This document shows positions 34,766-47,180 of a stretch of DNA of 64,000 bases, one piece after another (position 1 is the stretch's first letter; each line of letters opens with the position of its first letter). The notes under the pieces were generated by a model, which had not been told where the DNA came from, did not search any database, and worked only from the letters and a program-made list of their open reading frames with translations. The position numbers were made by a program, and so were the translations under genes. The stretch is from Coleophoma eucalyptorum (Eukaryota > Ascomycota > Leotiomycetes > Helotiales > Dermateaceae). Location of the stretch: positions 434,001 to 498,000 of the forward strand of contig JALRME010000030.1 in the NCBI GenBank assembly GCA_026120035.1, in the 5' to 3' direction.

Positions 34766-36373
34766 ACTGGAAACAACCGAGGCACAACAGGACTACAAAG
34801 GTTCATATTCTAGAATATTGACCGGGAGAAACAAATACTTATGTACACGAAAAGAAGTATCCATTGACCTGCAGGTGAGTTGCGCCATGCCCAAAGCAAA
34901 GTAAATTAGTGGCCAAGTATATCATAGTGGGTTAGCCCAAGGAAATATCGGAAGATGGTAACTTAAGAGGGCATCTGAAGAGGAGTTAATAGACAATCCC
35001 ACTCTTTATAAACTATAAAGCCTGTCGAAATTATGTCAAATGGATGACATGATTGGTTGAGTGGGCAGATAGCACTAGTCTTATCTACCCGCCTTGGTGG
35101 GATTCCGAACGAAAGGCGTAGAGCTGCCATGCAAGGTTTCTCAAGAGTACATTAATATCCCATTTCTTGGCATATGAGAAGAAGACTTCTAGGAATTGAA
35201 TCTTTGCCGGTACGTTACGCAATTGACTGCTGTCCGCCTTTTGCAACCGGGAAGAGATCCTGGGAGAAAAACAGTCCAGCCTAGTAAGCGTTTAGGTTCG
35301 GTTGAGTCCGATGAGGAACGGACTACGGCAGGGCTGTATATTGCAGTTCAGTAGCGTCCACTTTGTGCAACCCAGCGGGCTTGGGCGTCTTGTACTTCAG
35401 GATAATTCTGTTGGGCTAAGGGGCCAGTATGAAGATTTGGTGGGGTAAGTGGGCTTTTTAAGCATCAGAGGAATGACCACTTTGCTTGCAGCTGTGATAA
35501 AGGAAGATGACGCTATCATTGTGAGCTGTAGAGATCGGCGATGGATATATCTTCCTAATCCACGAGGAAAGGAAGCCTATGAAGGTGGATACAGTATAGC
35601 GAGGGAGTTTAGTCTCTGGAATGATACAGGTTGCAACGCCGCTAAGCAAATATGTCTGGCATTGTACATGTCATAGATGCAAATGCCTTCGATATAGTGA
35701 ATCAGACTAATAAGCCTTTGCTCGGGCTTCTTCGGTGAAGAATAAACGACCCTAAATCTTATTGTACGAGACAGCTGGAGTGCGCATCTAGACTGGCATT
35801 CTTCGGGGCGATTTGCCTCTAAAATCGTAGCAGCTGCAAAATTGTGATATACTCAACAAAGAGATTTTATATTGAAAATAAAATCAAGGTAACAAAACAT
35901 GAAGGCAGCAAAATTTTCCGTCTTAGATGTCAGAACTTAGCCTACAGCCCGAGGAAAGTTAGACAGTAAGGTTAACATTATCGGCACAGGATATCAAATA
36001 ATAAATCCACCTTATATGATAGGTCACGTAGAACACATAGATCAAACTGTGCATGTACAATCGGCGGCTGTTTGTTCCTATATCTATAAACACGCTTAGA
36101 TGAATGTATATAAGAAGAGACTTCGATAATATTCCAACGTAGTGGAAATCAAGAAATCGATTCTTAATTGTTTCTAGAAACACCTTGAAATAGAGAAATA
36201 GAGGTATAAAACCAAAAGTTCTCCCAAGCCCCTCTCTATCAAAGTTATAAAAAACATATAAATATTAGACTTTAAAAGTCAGTGTATAGAGACAATCTCC
36301 GAAGTCCATAGATGTCCTCTGGTTAAGCTGCCCTATAAGTCGCGAATAGCTGTGCTACAATACCATGTTCATG
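34766..36373. other. intergenic region
   Basis: About 1.6 kb upstream of the amidase and downstream of the ankyrin fragment. The first 400 bases are the presumed amidase promoter. The rest is AT-rich with no convincing frame. Confidence 0.45.
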
Positions 36374-36736
36374 CTATACCGCTAGCTGTAAAGCAGTCCA
36401 ACAATTTTTATTCTCTATCATAATATCTGCGCCCTTTTGAAGCAGCAGCTGGACGATGGCCTCGTGCCCGCCCTTAGCAGCCCAGAACAGCGGCGTCTCA
36501 CCATCCGTATCCTTCGCCTCTATCTCCGCTCCCTTCTCGAGCAGCAGCTGGACGATGGCTTCGTGCCCGTTCCTAACAGCCCAGTATAGCGGCGTCTGGC
36601 TAATAGTACCCTTCGCCTCTGTCTCCGCTCCCTTCTCGAGCAGTAGCTGGACGATAGCCTCATGCCTGTTCTCAGAAGCCCAGTACAGCGGCGTCTCACC
36701 ATCCGTATCCTTTACTGTAGACGAATGTTGTCGAGG
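36374..36736 (-). pseudogene. ankyrin-repeat fragment
   Basis: A minus-strand frame of 120 codons, open from a TGA at 36739-36737 to a TAG at 36376-36374, with no ATG before the repeats. It contains three near-identical ankyrin units of about 33 residues, each with TPLxWAxxxxHEAIVQLLLE and KGAE, then a last partial unit ENKNCWTALQLAV. The units are nearly identical at DNA level (about 99 bases each), which suggests recent duplication. An acceptor-like CTACAG at 36720-36715 leaves the possibility that it is the last exon of a spliced gene, but the upstream DNA shows no further ankyrin sequence. A remnant is the simplest reading. Confidence 0.65.
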
Positions 36737-37455
36737 TCAATTTGGGCTGTGTTGTCGTCTGAGACTCAGCCTCGCCAGGTTGGCTTCACACATTTGCAGG
36801 CATAATCTTTAGGCAGAGTTTCATGGGCCACAGTCCCGTAGAGTTCTTATTGGTTATCAAGGATGGATACCCATGGCCCTAGTCCAGTATATTATAGCAG
36901 CAAAGAAGAGTCAATGGGAAGTTGAAGTGAAGTGGAAGAGCAGAAGACGCATCAAATCCGCCAAACCTGTCGCAACGAAGGACCCTCTCCCGATATGGCT
37001 TAGTGGTGAGTTCCCCACACCACCAACCCCGACACTGACTTCACTCTTTCTTACTCTTCGTCGCACGTCCCCAGAATACAAAACTCTCTTTAACTGTTGC
37101 TCGGCTCACCAATCTATATAAATCCTCAAGCTACCTTATCCCGCTAACCTCCAAGTGGTGGGTAAGACAAACCAGGGCACGTGAAACATGCGGAACCCTG
37201 AAGTGCAAACAGCCACAATATCGAGAAAGCCTGTCCGTTTGCTGTAGTGTCTTTTAATAGGTACCTTAGCCAAGCCCAGCCGGGTGCACATCATCACGCG
37301 GCTGGATTTTAACGGGTGTCTTGTCGCGCTTGCAGCTGAGAAGAAAACTCTTCCATCCCTTGTCGTAGTCGAATCTGTTTTCACGCGTTTTCTCGCATCA
37401 TACTCTTCAAGTGAGGACTGCAGAGCGTGAGAAACTATCAGTCTAGCCTTTGGTG
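36737..37455. other. intergenic region before the CorA-like gene
   Basis: About 0.7 kb holding the presumed promoter of the CorA-like gene. No further gene is supported. Confidence 0.45.
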
Positions 37456-40400
37456 ATGTCACGTTACGATCCTCCTTCACCTCGTGGGGCTTCACACCGC
37501 CGTCGCTACACTGACCAGAGGTTCGGCGTCAACAACAACTACGATGATGATGATGATGATGCTGATGTGTATTACCAAGGGCGACCTGCAGAGCCTGCAC
37601 GCCGCCCTCTTGGTTCGGAAAGGGAGGAGAAGCTCAGACATGTGCAGAGAGTAGGGAACAGGACACGGCTTATCACCCAGAGTCGTCCCCATGGCCCTGA
37701 AGCAGTCTCACAGCAGACTCTCTACTATGACCGAAACTATGGGCGTGAGCCTATTGTCATTGCCCCACGGGCCAATGCTGTAAGATACAGCCTGGCAGAG
37801 GCTCGCCCTCAGGTTTATGTACAAAATGACCCGGAAGTAATACATGCCGGGTTTGGATCGGACGTCGAGTCACCTGTGAGCGAAGCTGGGTCTGAGGTTA
37901 GCTTTACGTTTGGTCTTGACTCTATTGGCCATACCTTCATTGCTGATGAGGATGCGTCTTTCCAAAATGAAACATCTAAAGCTTATGCGCCACGGAGACC
38001 GGAGCCTCGAAAAGACGTTGGCACTTATGAAGAGACGGCCCAGAACATTATCTATTCAAGATACTTGGGTGATGATCAAGCTCGTGGTGATATTTCTGCG
38101 GACCTTCGCACTCTTTCAGATGTTTCCCCACATTCTTCAACAGATTATAGGGTGTTAATGAGGTGGACGTAAGTATGTAAAAGCTTTTGGATGAGCCTGC
38201 CACTAATTTGCTTAAAGGCATCTAGAAAGTCAGTGTCCTAGCTTTGAATATTTCTCGGTAGGCTAAAATAAAACCTTTTGTGTACAAAGTTAACAATCAG
38301 ACAGGATAATGTGCAGAAGTTTTCGGGGTTAGATGAGGATTTCAAGCAGGATGTTGCTGCTCTCTTGGAACGCACCCGTGAGGCTCATGAACAATCAATT
38401 CTCACTTCTGATGGTGCCAAAGGGAAGTACCTTGAGGCATGTTTCGACGAAGAAATAATTCTGAACAAACAGGAGAAGAAGAATAAAGCCCGTACCATCC
38501 GATTTCTCTGTTTACCTTACTTTCTGCTTGCGCCATACTCTGGATACACTTTACCAAATTCTTCTTCTTTGCATCCTATGAAAACACTCTTACAATATTC
38601 ATCAGCTTCAACGTCCAAGAAGAGAGATCTGGATCAAGCAGTTTGTAAATTGGAATACACCAAGAAGGGGAATTGTTTTCATGTTCCCCAGATATGGTGC
38701 CTTTTGTTAGACAACGGTGAGTCTTCCACGTAACATCCAGTTGCCGCAGCAGCTTACGAAGCTAGATATACTCCTGACCTGTTCCAAGCTATCCTCAAAG
38801 GATTTACAACGCGGTGTTATTGAAAGTAACCCATCTCCTCCAGTACCCGAAGGCGATACGAGGCCTACCTACGTTCGTGTGTCTGATGGAGCAAATCGAC
38901 TTTGGCTCTTGCCGAAAAATGCTTGCATCCCGTGGTTTGTAAGTCTAATATAGCTAGAATTATTATGCATGATTTAAATGTTTAACGCAATGCTCTGAAA
39001 TACTGGAATGGATCCGGTTTCTTCTCAGTTGAAGATCGTAACCCAGTGCTCATTCTGTGTCTTTGCTGACATGAAAGAAGAAATTTGTGGCCAATTTCAA
39101 GGACGCGAGCTCCATACAAGATTTCGAGAACGATTATGAAGTCCGATACAAAGGAAAAGCCATCGAAATTGCCAGATGGGTACAGCTGATTTCTCAGATA
39201 CACAATAAAAGCATAAATTTGACTGTCCGCAAGAGAATGTAAGATCAAGTTCTAACTATGATACAAACCCATTGCTAAAGTACACCAGTTCTAACAAGGC
39301 TCGAGACCGCAGTCTCATCTCTGATGAATCAGAGCCTGAGGATATACTGGAAGCTTCAGCAGTATCTCAGAAAACTGTTCAAATCTACGACAATGATGAT
39401 AAAGCGACAGATGAGCTATCTGGCAACAATTCCATTGGCTCGAAAAAGGATCCTGAGATTGACCAGGCATCAGTAGATACATTCCATTATTTTCTATGGC
39501 TCACATCTATGAACCCACAACTGAAAGGAAACACTAATCTTGGACCTGGCACTCCGCAAGGCAAATTCTTCGTTCGGCTGGGAGACCTTAGCAAGCTATT
39601 CAGTAGCATGCAAGCGTTCCTGCGTACTAGTAAGACTAGAATACGCAATGCTTATCAGCAGTGCCCAATGAGCTCACTGCGTGAGGTTGAAGAATTTCTG
39701 CTCTGTATTCCACAAGTTTCAACAAACGATGACAATAGCAAATCACGTAATCCTCGCAGACCTACTCGTGAGGATGAAGTGATAGTCAACCCAATTCGAA
39801 GCAGCGAATCGCTCCCTCGACGCCGAATGTCGCCACCAGCTTCTAGGAATCCATACCACGATACAGATCAGCCGCCTCGAAACCGGTCTCGAGATGACGT
39901 GATTGTCACCGAATATCCTGATACGGAAGAAGCGGAAGGCAAACGTACACCCAAAATGTTTCAATATGTACCTTCTCGAGACGTGCTTATATCAACCACG
40001 CGCCGCAGCAATGAGCAGAAAAAGCAATTTGTAAAGACAGCAAAGACGTGGTTTGAATTCTTTTTCCCCTTGTACTATAATTCAAACCTGATTTCAAAAT
40101 ACTGGGGAGCCGTCAACTCTTTAATAAAGGTATATAGCACCTAGATGTTCAAGTGCATATCAATAACTGATATATAGGACGATGTAAAATTTCCGGCATT
40201 TTATGAAGGAGTTAATTATCCCCCATCGCATAATAACATTACGCAGAAACTTGTATCGATCAGCAGCATGCTCTCAAATGGCAAAGGTCCGCTGCCTTGG
40301 GACATCCAACTTCCTCAGGAATTTGGAAAAGCATGGATACACATCTTAATGTACTTGATCTTTTCATCAAGTGATAATGCGAAATATCGCTCAGTAGCAG

Positions 40401-41455
40401 AGGTTGAGCTTGAGAGGTGTGATCAATTACTAGCAAAAGGGCGGCGAGTATTGCTACGAAACGCTGCTCGAATGCCATTGTCCGAAAGAGAAGCTGTTCT
40501 GCCACTAGGCATCGTTTCACTTATCGCGAAGAAGCTCTTACAAGATGTTACAAATGGCCAGCCAGATATCACGTCTTCGTACTACGAATATTTCAAACAG
40601 TTGGTATGCTTGTTAAAGTTATCAAAATCTCGAACCTTCTACTTACAAGAACTAGGAACAAGAAGTACAATCAAATCCTTACGATCGGTCTCATCAGGAA
40701 AGGATTGCTTTCTTAAGACAAGAAATCGAGATCATCCTGAAAGTCCTCTCGGAACAGCTGGAATGCACCACTGACCTGCAATCCAAAACTGCGCAAGGAG
40801 GAGCATTAGGGAGCGAACCTCGCTTTGCCAAAGAACGAGAATTTTACATACTCCACCGGTGTATGTTTTCCCTGAATGCGAGAATGCAGAGCTTCCAGGA
40901 AATTAGAGCTCTAGCGAATGATTTAGGCAAATTTGTTGGTTTGCTCCTATCGATTCCGAGAAAGCACTAACACAGTCACAGAACATTCGTAGAATCGAAG
41001 CTAATAAAGACCGTCAAGAAGCTGCGATTCTTGTCTTCACAATTGTGACCATTATTTTCCTGCCTCTCAGTTTTGTTTCCTCCTTTCTGGGTATGAACAC
41101 CAGCGACCTGCGAGATATGGGCTCAACGCAATGGATCTTCTGGGCATCGGCAATTCCAATCACTATTATCATAGTGGGTCTTTCGATGATTTTCGCCCAG
41201 CGGCTGGAACCTACGAGGCAGTGGTTTAACCGTATGACGAGAGGCTGGGGTGGTGGAGCTTCTGGCAATGGAGCTGCAATGGTTCTTGAGGGTCCATCTG
41301 CGCAGCGGATATATAGCACGCAAGCAGCTGAATATAGTCGGCCTAGTCGACAGACCTATGCCGTCCCTGAGAGAACGAGGTATGGGTATGAAAGAGATGA
41401 TGTAATTTACGAAGCTCGTAGGGGCCTGGCTGAGATAGGTAGAGGGAGGTATTGA
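37456..41455 (+). CDS. CorA-like membrane protein, large fungal type
   Basis: Nine exons join in frame to about 1171 aa: 37456-38168, 38218-38257, 38305-38716, 38766-38938, 39078/39081-39238, 39289-40129, 40178-40603, 40656-40934, 40982-41455. The seventh is preceded by GTATAT/TAG. The last intron has a weak GTTGGT donor and is the least certain. The N-terminus is disordered and Arg/Asp-rich with a GAT-repeat polyAsp. The middle domain (WCLLLDNDILLTCSKL, RLWLLPKNACIPWF) is common to fungal CorA-like giants. The C-terminus has a coiled coil, then the CorA ending: NKDRQEAAILVFTIVTIIFL, PLSFVSSFLGMNTSDLRD with the GMN motif between two membrane helices, and IFWASAIPITIIIVGLSMIF. Divalent-cation transport is the family role, but the large fungal type is untested. 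The tail after the helices is Gly/Arg-rich. Confidence 0.85.
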
Positions 41456-41838
41456 TGACGATAAATGCAAAGGTTTGGCGGCCGATGAGGAAAGGAGTAC
41501 TAGCAAAATTGCCATCATGTATAAATCATTTATGGTCCATATCATTCAGTTTTTCCCTGCTAATATTTGATACCGAACCTAGCATGGCTCTTAGCAAGCT
41601 ATTAACAGCTCTGGATGGATATTTTCTTGACTAGGTCGCAAACTATGTGGTAAACATGGCTAAATAACCTATACACGAAGCCGCTAAATTTAACATACTC
41701 CAATTAAGTCATATTATCATTTCCTGAAACGAAAATCGTCGAAGTAAAATAGTACCCCAATCGACCAACTCCCCTAGCAAACCAACTCCGAAAAAGGCCC
41801 AAATCCTCATTATATTCATACGAGCACACGCTAGCTCT
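41456..41838. other. convergent intergenic region
   Basis: About 0.4 kb between the CorA-like gene and the alpha-glucosidase gene; both 3' ends face each other. Nothing else seen. Confidence 0.5.
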
Positions 41839-43710
41839 TCAAGTAACGAGATAAACGCGGCCTTCGTAACCCTTCAGCAAATCCTCAGTACCATCAACAC
41901 CCTCATTGTTACTAATAAGCAATTCATACTTGCCAGAAACCTCTTTAGGTCGAACAAACTTCTGCTCCTCAGCTGAGAAATTCAGGGCAACAATACACTT
42001 ATCCTTTCCAAAAGTCTTTCCAAACACAAATGTCTTCTCGGTCTCCATATCATAGCCTTCGAAGCTACCATGGATGAATAGATCCTTGTATTGCTTGCGC
42101 ATGCTGAGCATCTTCTTCCAGAAATTAAGTACCGACTTGGGGTCAGGTAATTGCTTCTCGACGTTTATTTCTTTGTAGAGGTCATGTGTGCGCATCCATG
42201 CACCAGTCTTGCAGTCCGTGAAGCCAGAGTATGGAGTGGAGTCCCATTGCATGGGAAGACGTGCGTGGTCTCGACCAAGAAGTTGAATTCCTTTCATAAC
42301 GCGTTCAAGTGCTTTGGGATCATTGCCTGTCCGCTCTGCAACAGTTCTATAGTAACCAAGAGCCTCTATATCTTTGTACTCGGATACTGGCCATGATTTA
42401 GGTGAGTTGATCATGCCTTTGAAGAATTGTCAGATGATCGCTTGAAACCCTATATGCCAGAAGTGATACATACCGATTTCTTGTCCCTGATAGATGAACA
42501 GTGTTCCAGTCATCGCACACATCATCAATGCCAGCATCTTGGCACTCTGTTCCCGCCATTCCGGGCTGTCATTGGCAAATCTAGAAACGGAGCGTCCCTG
42601 GTCGTGATTCTCACAGAAAGCAGTCGTCCAGCCGTCAGTGCCTTCAATAAAGGATTGCCATTTCGAAATCACCTGCTTCATTGTTGATAGCTTCCAAGGC
42701 TCAGCCTCGTACTTGTATGTCTTACCCATGCCGATATCCACAATGTCGAATTGAAATACCATACTTAATTGCTTATCTTGTGAACCGACGTATCGGAGCA
42801 CGTGATCGGTACTAAGTGCAAAGGTCAGTATGTTACTTTCCAAAGGATTTTTGTAATTTGAAATACCCATGGCAAAGAGAATTAATTGTACTCACCTGGG
42901 CGTGTGTGGCAGTTCTCCCACCGTAACCGTGTCGTACTTGTTGAGAACCTCTGTATTCATTTCGCGAAGAAACTCGTGCATTCTAGGGCCATTGCAGAAC
43001 ATGCTATGAGCGGGCTGCTCAAAGACGGCAGGATCAACGATTGGAGCATCGGATAGATCTTCTCCCTTCGAGTACATATTGACAGTATCAACTCGGAATC
43101 CATCGACGCCCTTGGACAACCAGAACTCCATAGCCGAATCATAGATGGCTCTGCGGGTGGCGGGATTTTCCCAGTTCAGATCCGGCTGCTGTTTAGCGAA
43201 AAGGTGGAGGTAGTATTCTTGGGTGTGCTCGTCCCACTCCCAAGTGCTGCCACTAAAGAAAGACAACCAATTGTTGGGCGGCATTCGAGTGCCATCTGCT
43301 GCATATCGAGCTGGTCGCCAGATGTACCAATCACGCTTGGGACTCAGCTTGGAGGACCGCGATTCCTTAAACCATTCGTGCTCGTCCGAGGTGTGGTTAA
43401 CCACCAAATCAAGGATCAGTTTCATGCCCCTCTTGTGACACTCCTTGACGAGGATCTCGATATCAGCCACTTCGCCATATGGAGCATAGACTTTTTCGTA
43501 GTTTCGGATGTCGTAACCCATATCATGTTGAGGGGAGTCATACATGGGAGAAATCCAAACAATGTCGATTCCTAGGTCCTTGATGTAATCAATCTTGGAA
43601 ATAATGCCTGGGAGGTCTCCCCAGCCGTCGCCATTGCTGTCCTTGTAACTGGAGGGATAAATTTGGTAGACCACACCGTCTTTCCACCAGATGCGTTCAG
43701 TGATAGTCAT
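41839..43710 (-). CDS. alpha-glucosidase (GH13, maltase / oligo-1,6-glucosidase type)
   Basis: Cytosolic glycoside hydrolase that cleaves terminal alpha-linked glucose from maltose, isomaltose or sucrose-like sugars. Three exons (43710-42896, 42808-42474, 42416-41839) give 575 aa, the usual length. The TIM-barrel motifs are present in order: VYQIYPSSYKDSNGDGWGDL; LDLVVNHTSDEHEWF (region I); GFRVDTVNM with nucleophile Asp208 (region II); TVGELPHTP with acid/base Glu266 (region III); and FCENHDQGRSVSRF with Asp342 (region IV). The Val after the Asp-containing motif I is compatible with the maltase group, but specificity cannot be told safely. There is no signal peptide, so it acts on imported sugars. 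CreA-like sites upstream (CTGGGG at about 43751, GCGGGG at about 44119) fit glucose repression. A sugar transporter lies on the same strand 3.5 kb away. Confidence 0.93.
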
Positions 43711-46312
43711 GGTGACAATTTCGTAAGAGAGAAGAATATGAGACAGTGGACCTGGGGGTCGGCGAAAATGGTGGATAGATTGAAAATGAGCAGGTTTGAA
43801 AATGAAAGGACGACGGGGAGACTGTTGCCTTTAAAGAGACAAGCGACCCTCAGCCAGGAGGATTCATGGTGTTTGGAGCACCTTTAGTAGTGAGCAAATA
43901 GTCCAAGCCGCGGTTAAGTTTCCGCGAAGGAGGCGATTATCTGTCTTTCACGGGCCAAAGCTATTGCAGTAGAGCCGCAGCTTGGAGTTAAAAACGGTGG
44001 AAGTCAAGACCGAGCATTGCCTGTGTCGCACCCAATTTAGTGTAGATCCCGGCAACTACCCCATAAATCTGGAGATCGGAGAATTGGTAACTGGCTAGAA
44101 AGTCGGGTTAAGGTCAAGCGGGGATGGGGAACAAGATAGATAAAAGCCAATGCTATTTCTTCTGCTGTAAAAGATCGCGGAATCCATCGTGGAAATACTC
44201 GCTGAAATGCGAGTTGGTACGCTTGGATGGGATGTGGGAGTGTTCAAGCTGGCGCGTGTTCAGCGGAACATAGATTTCCCGTCTCCGAGACTGGTTGACG
44301 ATTGACCAGTATGGCAAAGGTCATCCGCAATGGACTTCACCCAGAGGTGCTATCCGCTATCCCAGTTAATCTTTGGCTATCCAGATCCAATTATTACATT
44401 ACATTTGACTATTTTTATGTGCATTTACATGAAAAGCACTCTGCCAAAGTCAATATCAGGAAACAGACGCAGCATCTGCACCTGCACCTGCACCACACCA
44501 CAGTATTACAGCGAGCTTTCCAGCGAATTTAAAAACGAGAGGTGCAATGATCCATGACTGGTTCTTTTCCAGATGCTCAAGTGACCCCGCCCGGATAAAG
44601 CAAGGAGTATGCATATATAATCAAAACATGAACCGCTTTTACTGGATTCCTGGACTCCAATACCTCTAGCCTTCACACCGGGGAAGATAAGGGTCGTTGC
44701 GGGTTCAATGATGAACTCTCCTCAGCCATATATGAGTAAGATGCACACCTACCAATCGTCTGGCATTTTTATCTCCAGCTTGGGTACTCCGACCATATGA
44801 TACGCATATGTTTTTGAGATATCTTGCATCATTTATCTAGATTTCTTTGTCAGACCTTATCACCAAAAGAACGATCACAAGATGATAATGGTAGATATAA
44901 CCCCGCCCATACATGCAGGTCACATAGCTCAGTTAACCTTTCTAGCCCTCATTCGGTCACATTATTTGCTGACAACACAACATCGAAAAACTTCCCATGG
45001 GCCTGATGATCTATAGTATTACCACAGGTTCTAATTCTTCTTGGATTTGAATCATTCCCAGGGCCTTGAGATTGTATTCTCAGTGTTCGGACATGTTACC
45101 TTCACTTACACATTCAAAGTCTGCCCCCATATGTCAACTTCTGCTTTGTTTTTGGACAACTTCTTGCCTCTTAGATTTCTCGGAGAAAGAGATGCCTGGT
45201 AGTCCAGAGAGGTGAGAATGTCGTATCTCCTTTTCTCTACAATTATTATGGACTAAAATGACAATAGTTGGTGCTGTCATCTATTGCAAATTTTTTGGTG
45301 TCTCATGAGGGTACCATAGTTAAGTCGCTGAGGCGAAAGCTGCATTGCTAACTCTCGACTACAGAAGTGGTAGATGGTTCATCAAATACTTCCAATTCTA
45401 TTCAACTTTAATTTGCATTCAAGTCGGCCTACTAGCTGTTCGACTGTCCATGGCTCAGTCTACACTTAGTATATTCGACACCCTCGATTCTTGGATCGCG
45501 TGCCAGACAGCCTACTGCGTCTTGATTTTCAAGGCATTCTCCATGCCGTCTCAAGGAAATCAAAGTCGTTACTGCAGGGAATTTATAGACCAAGATTGAA
45601 GGGGTCCTGGTTGACGTCTTCGCAACCTAGCAACTAATTCCGAACTTACCGGCTGTTCTCCTTTGCGCAGTTTGTATCTACTTCATAATGCCAGAGCTAA
45701 TAGGATTGTCCATGTAGAGAAACAGACATTCTGCTCGAGCAAGGTGTCAGCGCCAGGAAGTTTGGAGCAACCAAGCCGAAATGCTCTCTTCTTTTTTCGC
45801 GAGAAGAAATCTAATGATAATTAGTTGAGCGGTCAAGAGGAGGATTTTTCAAAACATCTACAAGCGCACGGGTTGTCTAAGTCTTCAAAAAAGGATTATA
45901 GAGCGTGGCCATCTTGGTCTTCAAATCACGTCGCTTCATCTTTGCACAATTGTACGATGCCAATTCCGTTATCCTCCTCCATGAAAGACACAAGGTAGAG
46001 ATTTGCATCACAATCCGGTAAGTCTACACGAAAGCCATGTCCGTAACATCTCAACCACAGCACAGAATGCACGGAGCAGCTTCATGCTCGTTATCCTTTT
46101 ACCAGCTTCGCCTAACCGTTGTGTCCAAAGTCGAGCTAAGAAACGAGCTAAGAAACGAGCTAAGAAACAAGCTAAGCTCGCTAACGCCAACTCCAAAAGA
46201 AAGCAAAAATTGAATTTTAAACGAGGTAACCCTCAGAGCCAGAAGATATACATTCTCATCTCACAAAATCCAGAAGAAGAAAAAAAATTAACAAGTTCCA
46301 GAAAACAAAAGA
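43711..46312. other. intergenic region
   Basis: About 2.6 kb between the alpha-glucosidase start and the tRNA gene. It holds the glucosidase promoter with two CreA-like hexamers and a short 12-bp tandem repeat at 46132-46176. Frames up to 117 codons occur; the longest (46003-46356) includes antisense tRNA sequence and is rejected. Confidence 0.45.
46132..46176. repeat. 12-bp tandem repeat
   Basis: Three perfect copies of CGAGCTAAGAAA (46132-46143, 46144-46155, 46156-46167) followed by a partial, diverged copy CAAGCTAAG. It lies 137 bases beyond the 3' end of the tRNA gene. Such small arrays arise by slippage; no function is implied. Confidence 0.85.
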
Positions 46313-46413
46313 TTCCGGTACGGGGAATTGAACCCCGGTCTCCCGCGACCTGTTAGAAGCTCTTTGAAGAGCAACTTGAGAGGCGGAAATGCTAGCCACT
46401 ACACCATGCCGGA
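46313..46413 (-). tRNA. tRNA-Glu (anticodon CUC) with a 29-nt intron
   Basis: The minus strand reads TCCGGCATGGTGTAGTGGCT at the 5' end, then the D arm, an anticodon stem TCCGC pairing with GCGGG, and the anticodon loop with CTC. A 29-nt insert sits after the base 3' to the anticodon, the canonical position of nuclear tRNA introns. The T arm is CGGGG-TTCAATT-CCCCG. The mature length is 72. The D-arm GTGTAGTGGCTAGCAT and the CTC anticodon match fungal tRNA-Glu. In the acceptor stem, six of seven pairs form; pair 6-67 is C with A. That would be perfect with TGCCGGA in place of TACCGGA. Confidence 0.9.
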
Positions 46414-47180
46414 TTAACCAAGCTTCTGTTCTTGTTGTAGAGAACCTTCTTATTTGCCATTATCAACTATTCAAAATGAGCGCAGCTCCGCTATGACATT
46501 GGGGTGTGCAATAAGTCTGAGCTCTCGTGCTAACATGGATATGCTATGCTTGCTGCTTTGACAGTAGACATGGACTCCTCGGCGATTAGTACCCTCTGGG
46601 AATAGTCATCTCCTCGCTAAAATGCGCTAATCACTTTATTTTCTGAACTATGTCCAGACTTGGTTGTTGCAAGTCGATGATTATAGCAGCGTGCTGTGCT
46701 GCGTTGGAGGGAGGGGGGGTCGAACTTAATTCACCTCATAGTATTAATGTACAGTACACAGGGCGGTGATAGTAAGTGACAAAGTTTAAGTGTTGAGGTC
46801 ACTCTCTAATATCTAGTATATTGTCCATTTCTCGCGTCCCCTATCCAACAAGTGAGTTTTCAATAATGGGTTGGCCGGGGAGCTGACCATGGTGAGTTCA
46901 GGAATAACGATCTAAGACATTCTAATCGGGATGGTGACCGCAAACTGCAACTAATACATTCACAATTGCTGATGGGAAACTGAATAAAGATAACTGGACC
47001 TGTGGCAATTGCCCAAGGTATTTTCTTATTGATTATAGAGTAATAGGGCCTATTGCAAGGCCGAAGGAAAATTAGTTTAGAGTTTGGAGCTGCGATGATT
47101 TCTTTGAGACTGCCCGAAGACTATTATTTAAGTACCGTAAAACAAAGCGAGCTGAGGCTGACCATAACAATTCCTACGGC
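46414..47180. other. intergenic region
   Basis: About 0.8 kb between the tRNA-Glu 5' end and the 3' end of the sugar transporter. It includes a G run near 46700. No gene seen. Confidence 0.5.

Noticed and set aside
36456..36812. Plus-strand frame rich in Ser and Pro over the ankyrin fragment
   Set aside because: It is the mirror of the minus-strand ankyrin repeats, which have the recognisable TPLxWA and HEAIVQLLL motifs.
46003..46356. Plus-strand frame of 117 codons ending in PVRGIEPRSPATC
   Set aside because: It has no ATG start, contains the 12-bp repeat, and its end is antisense tRNA-Glu sequence, a well-known false match.
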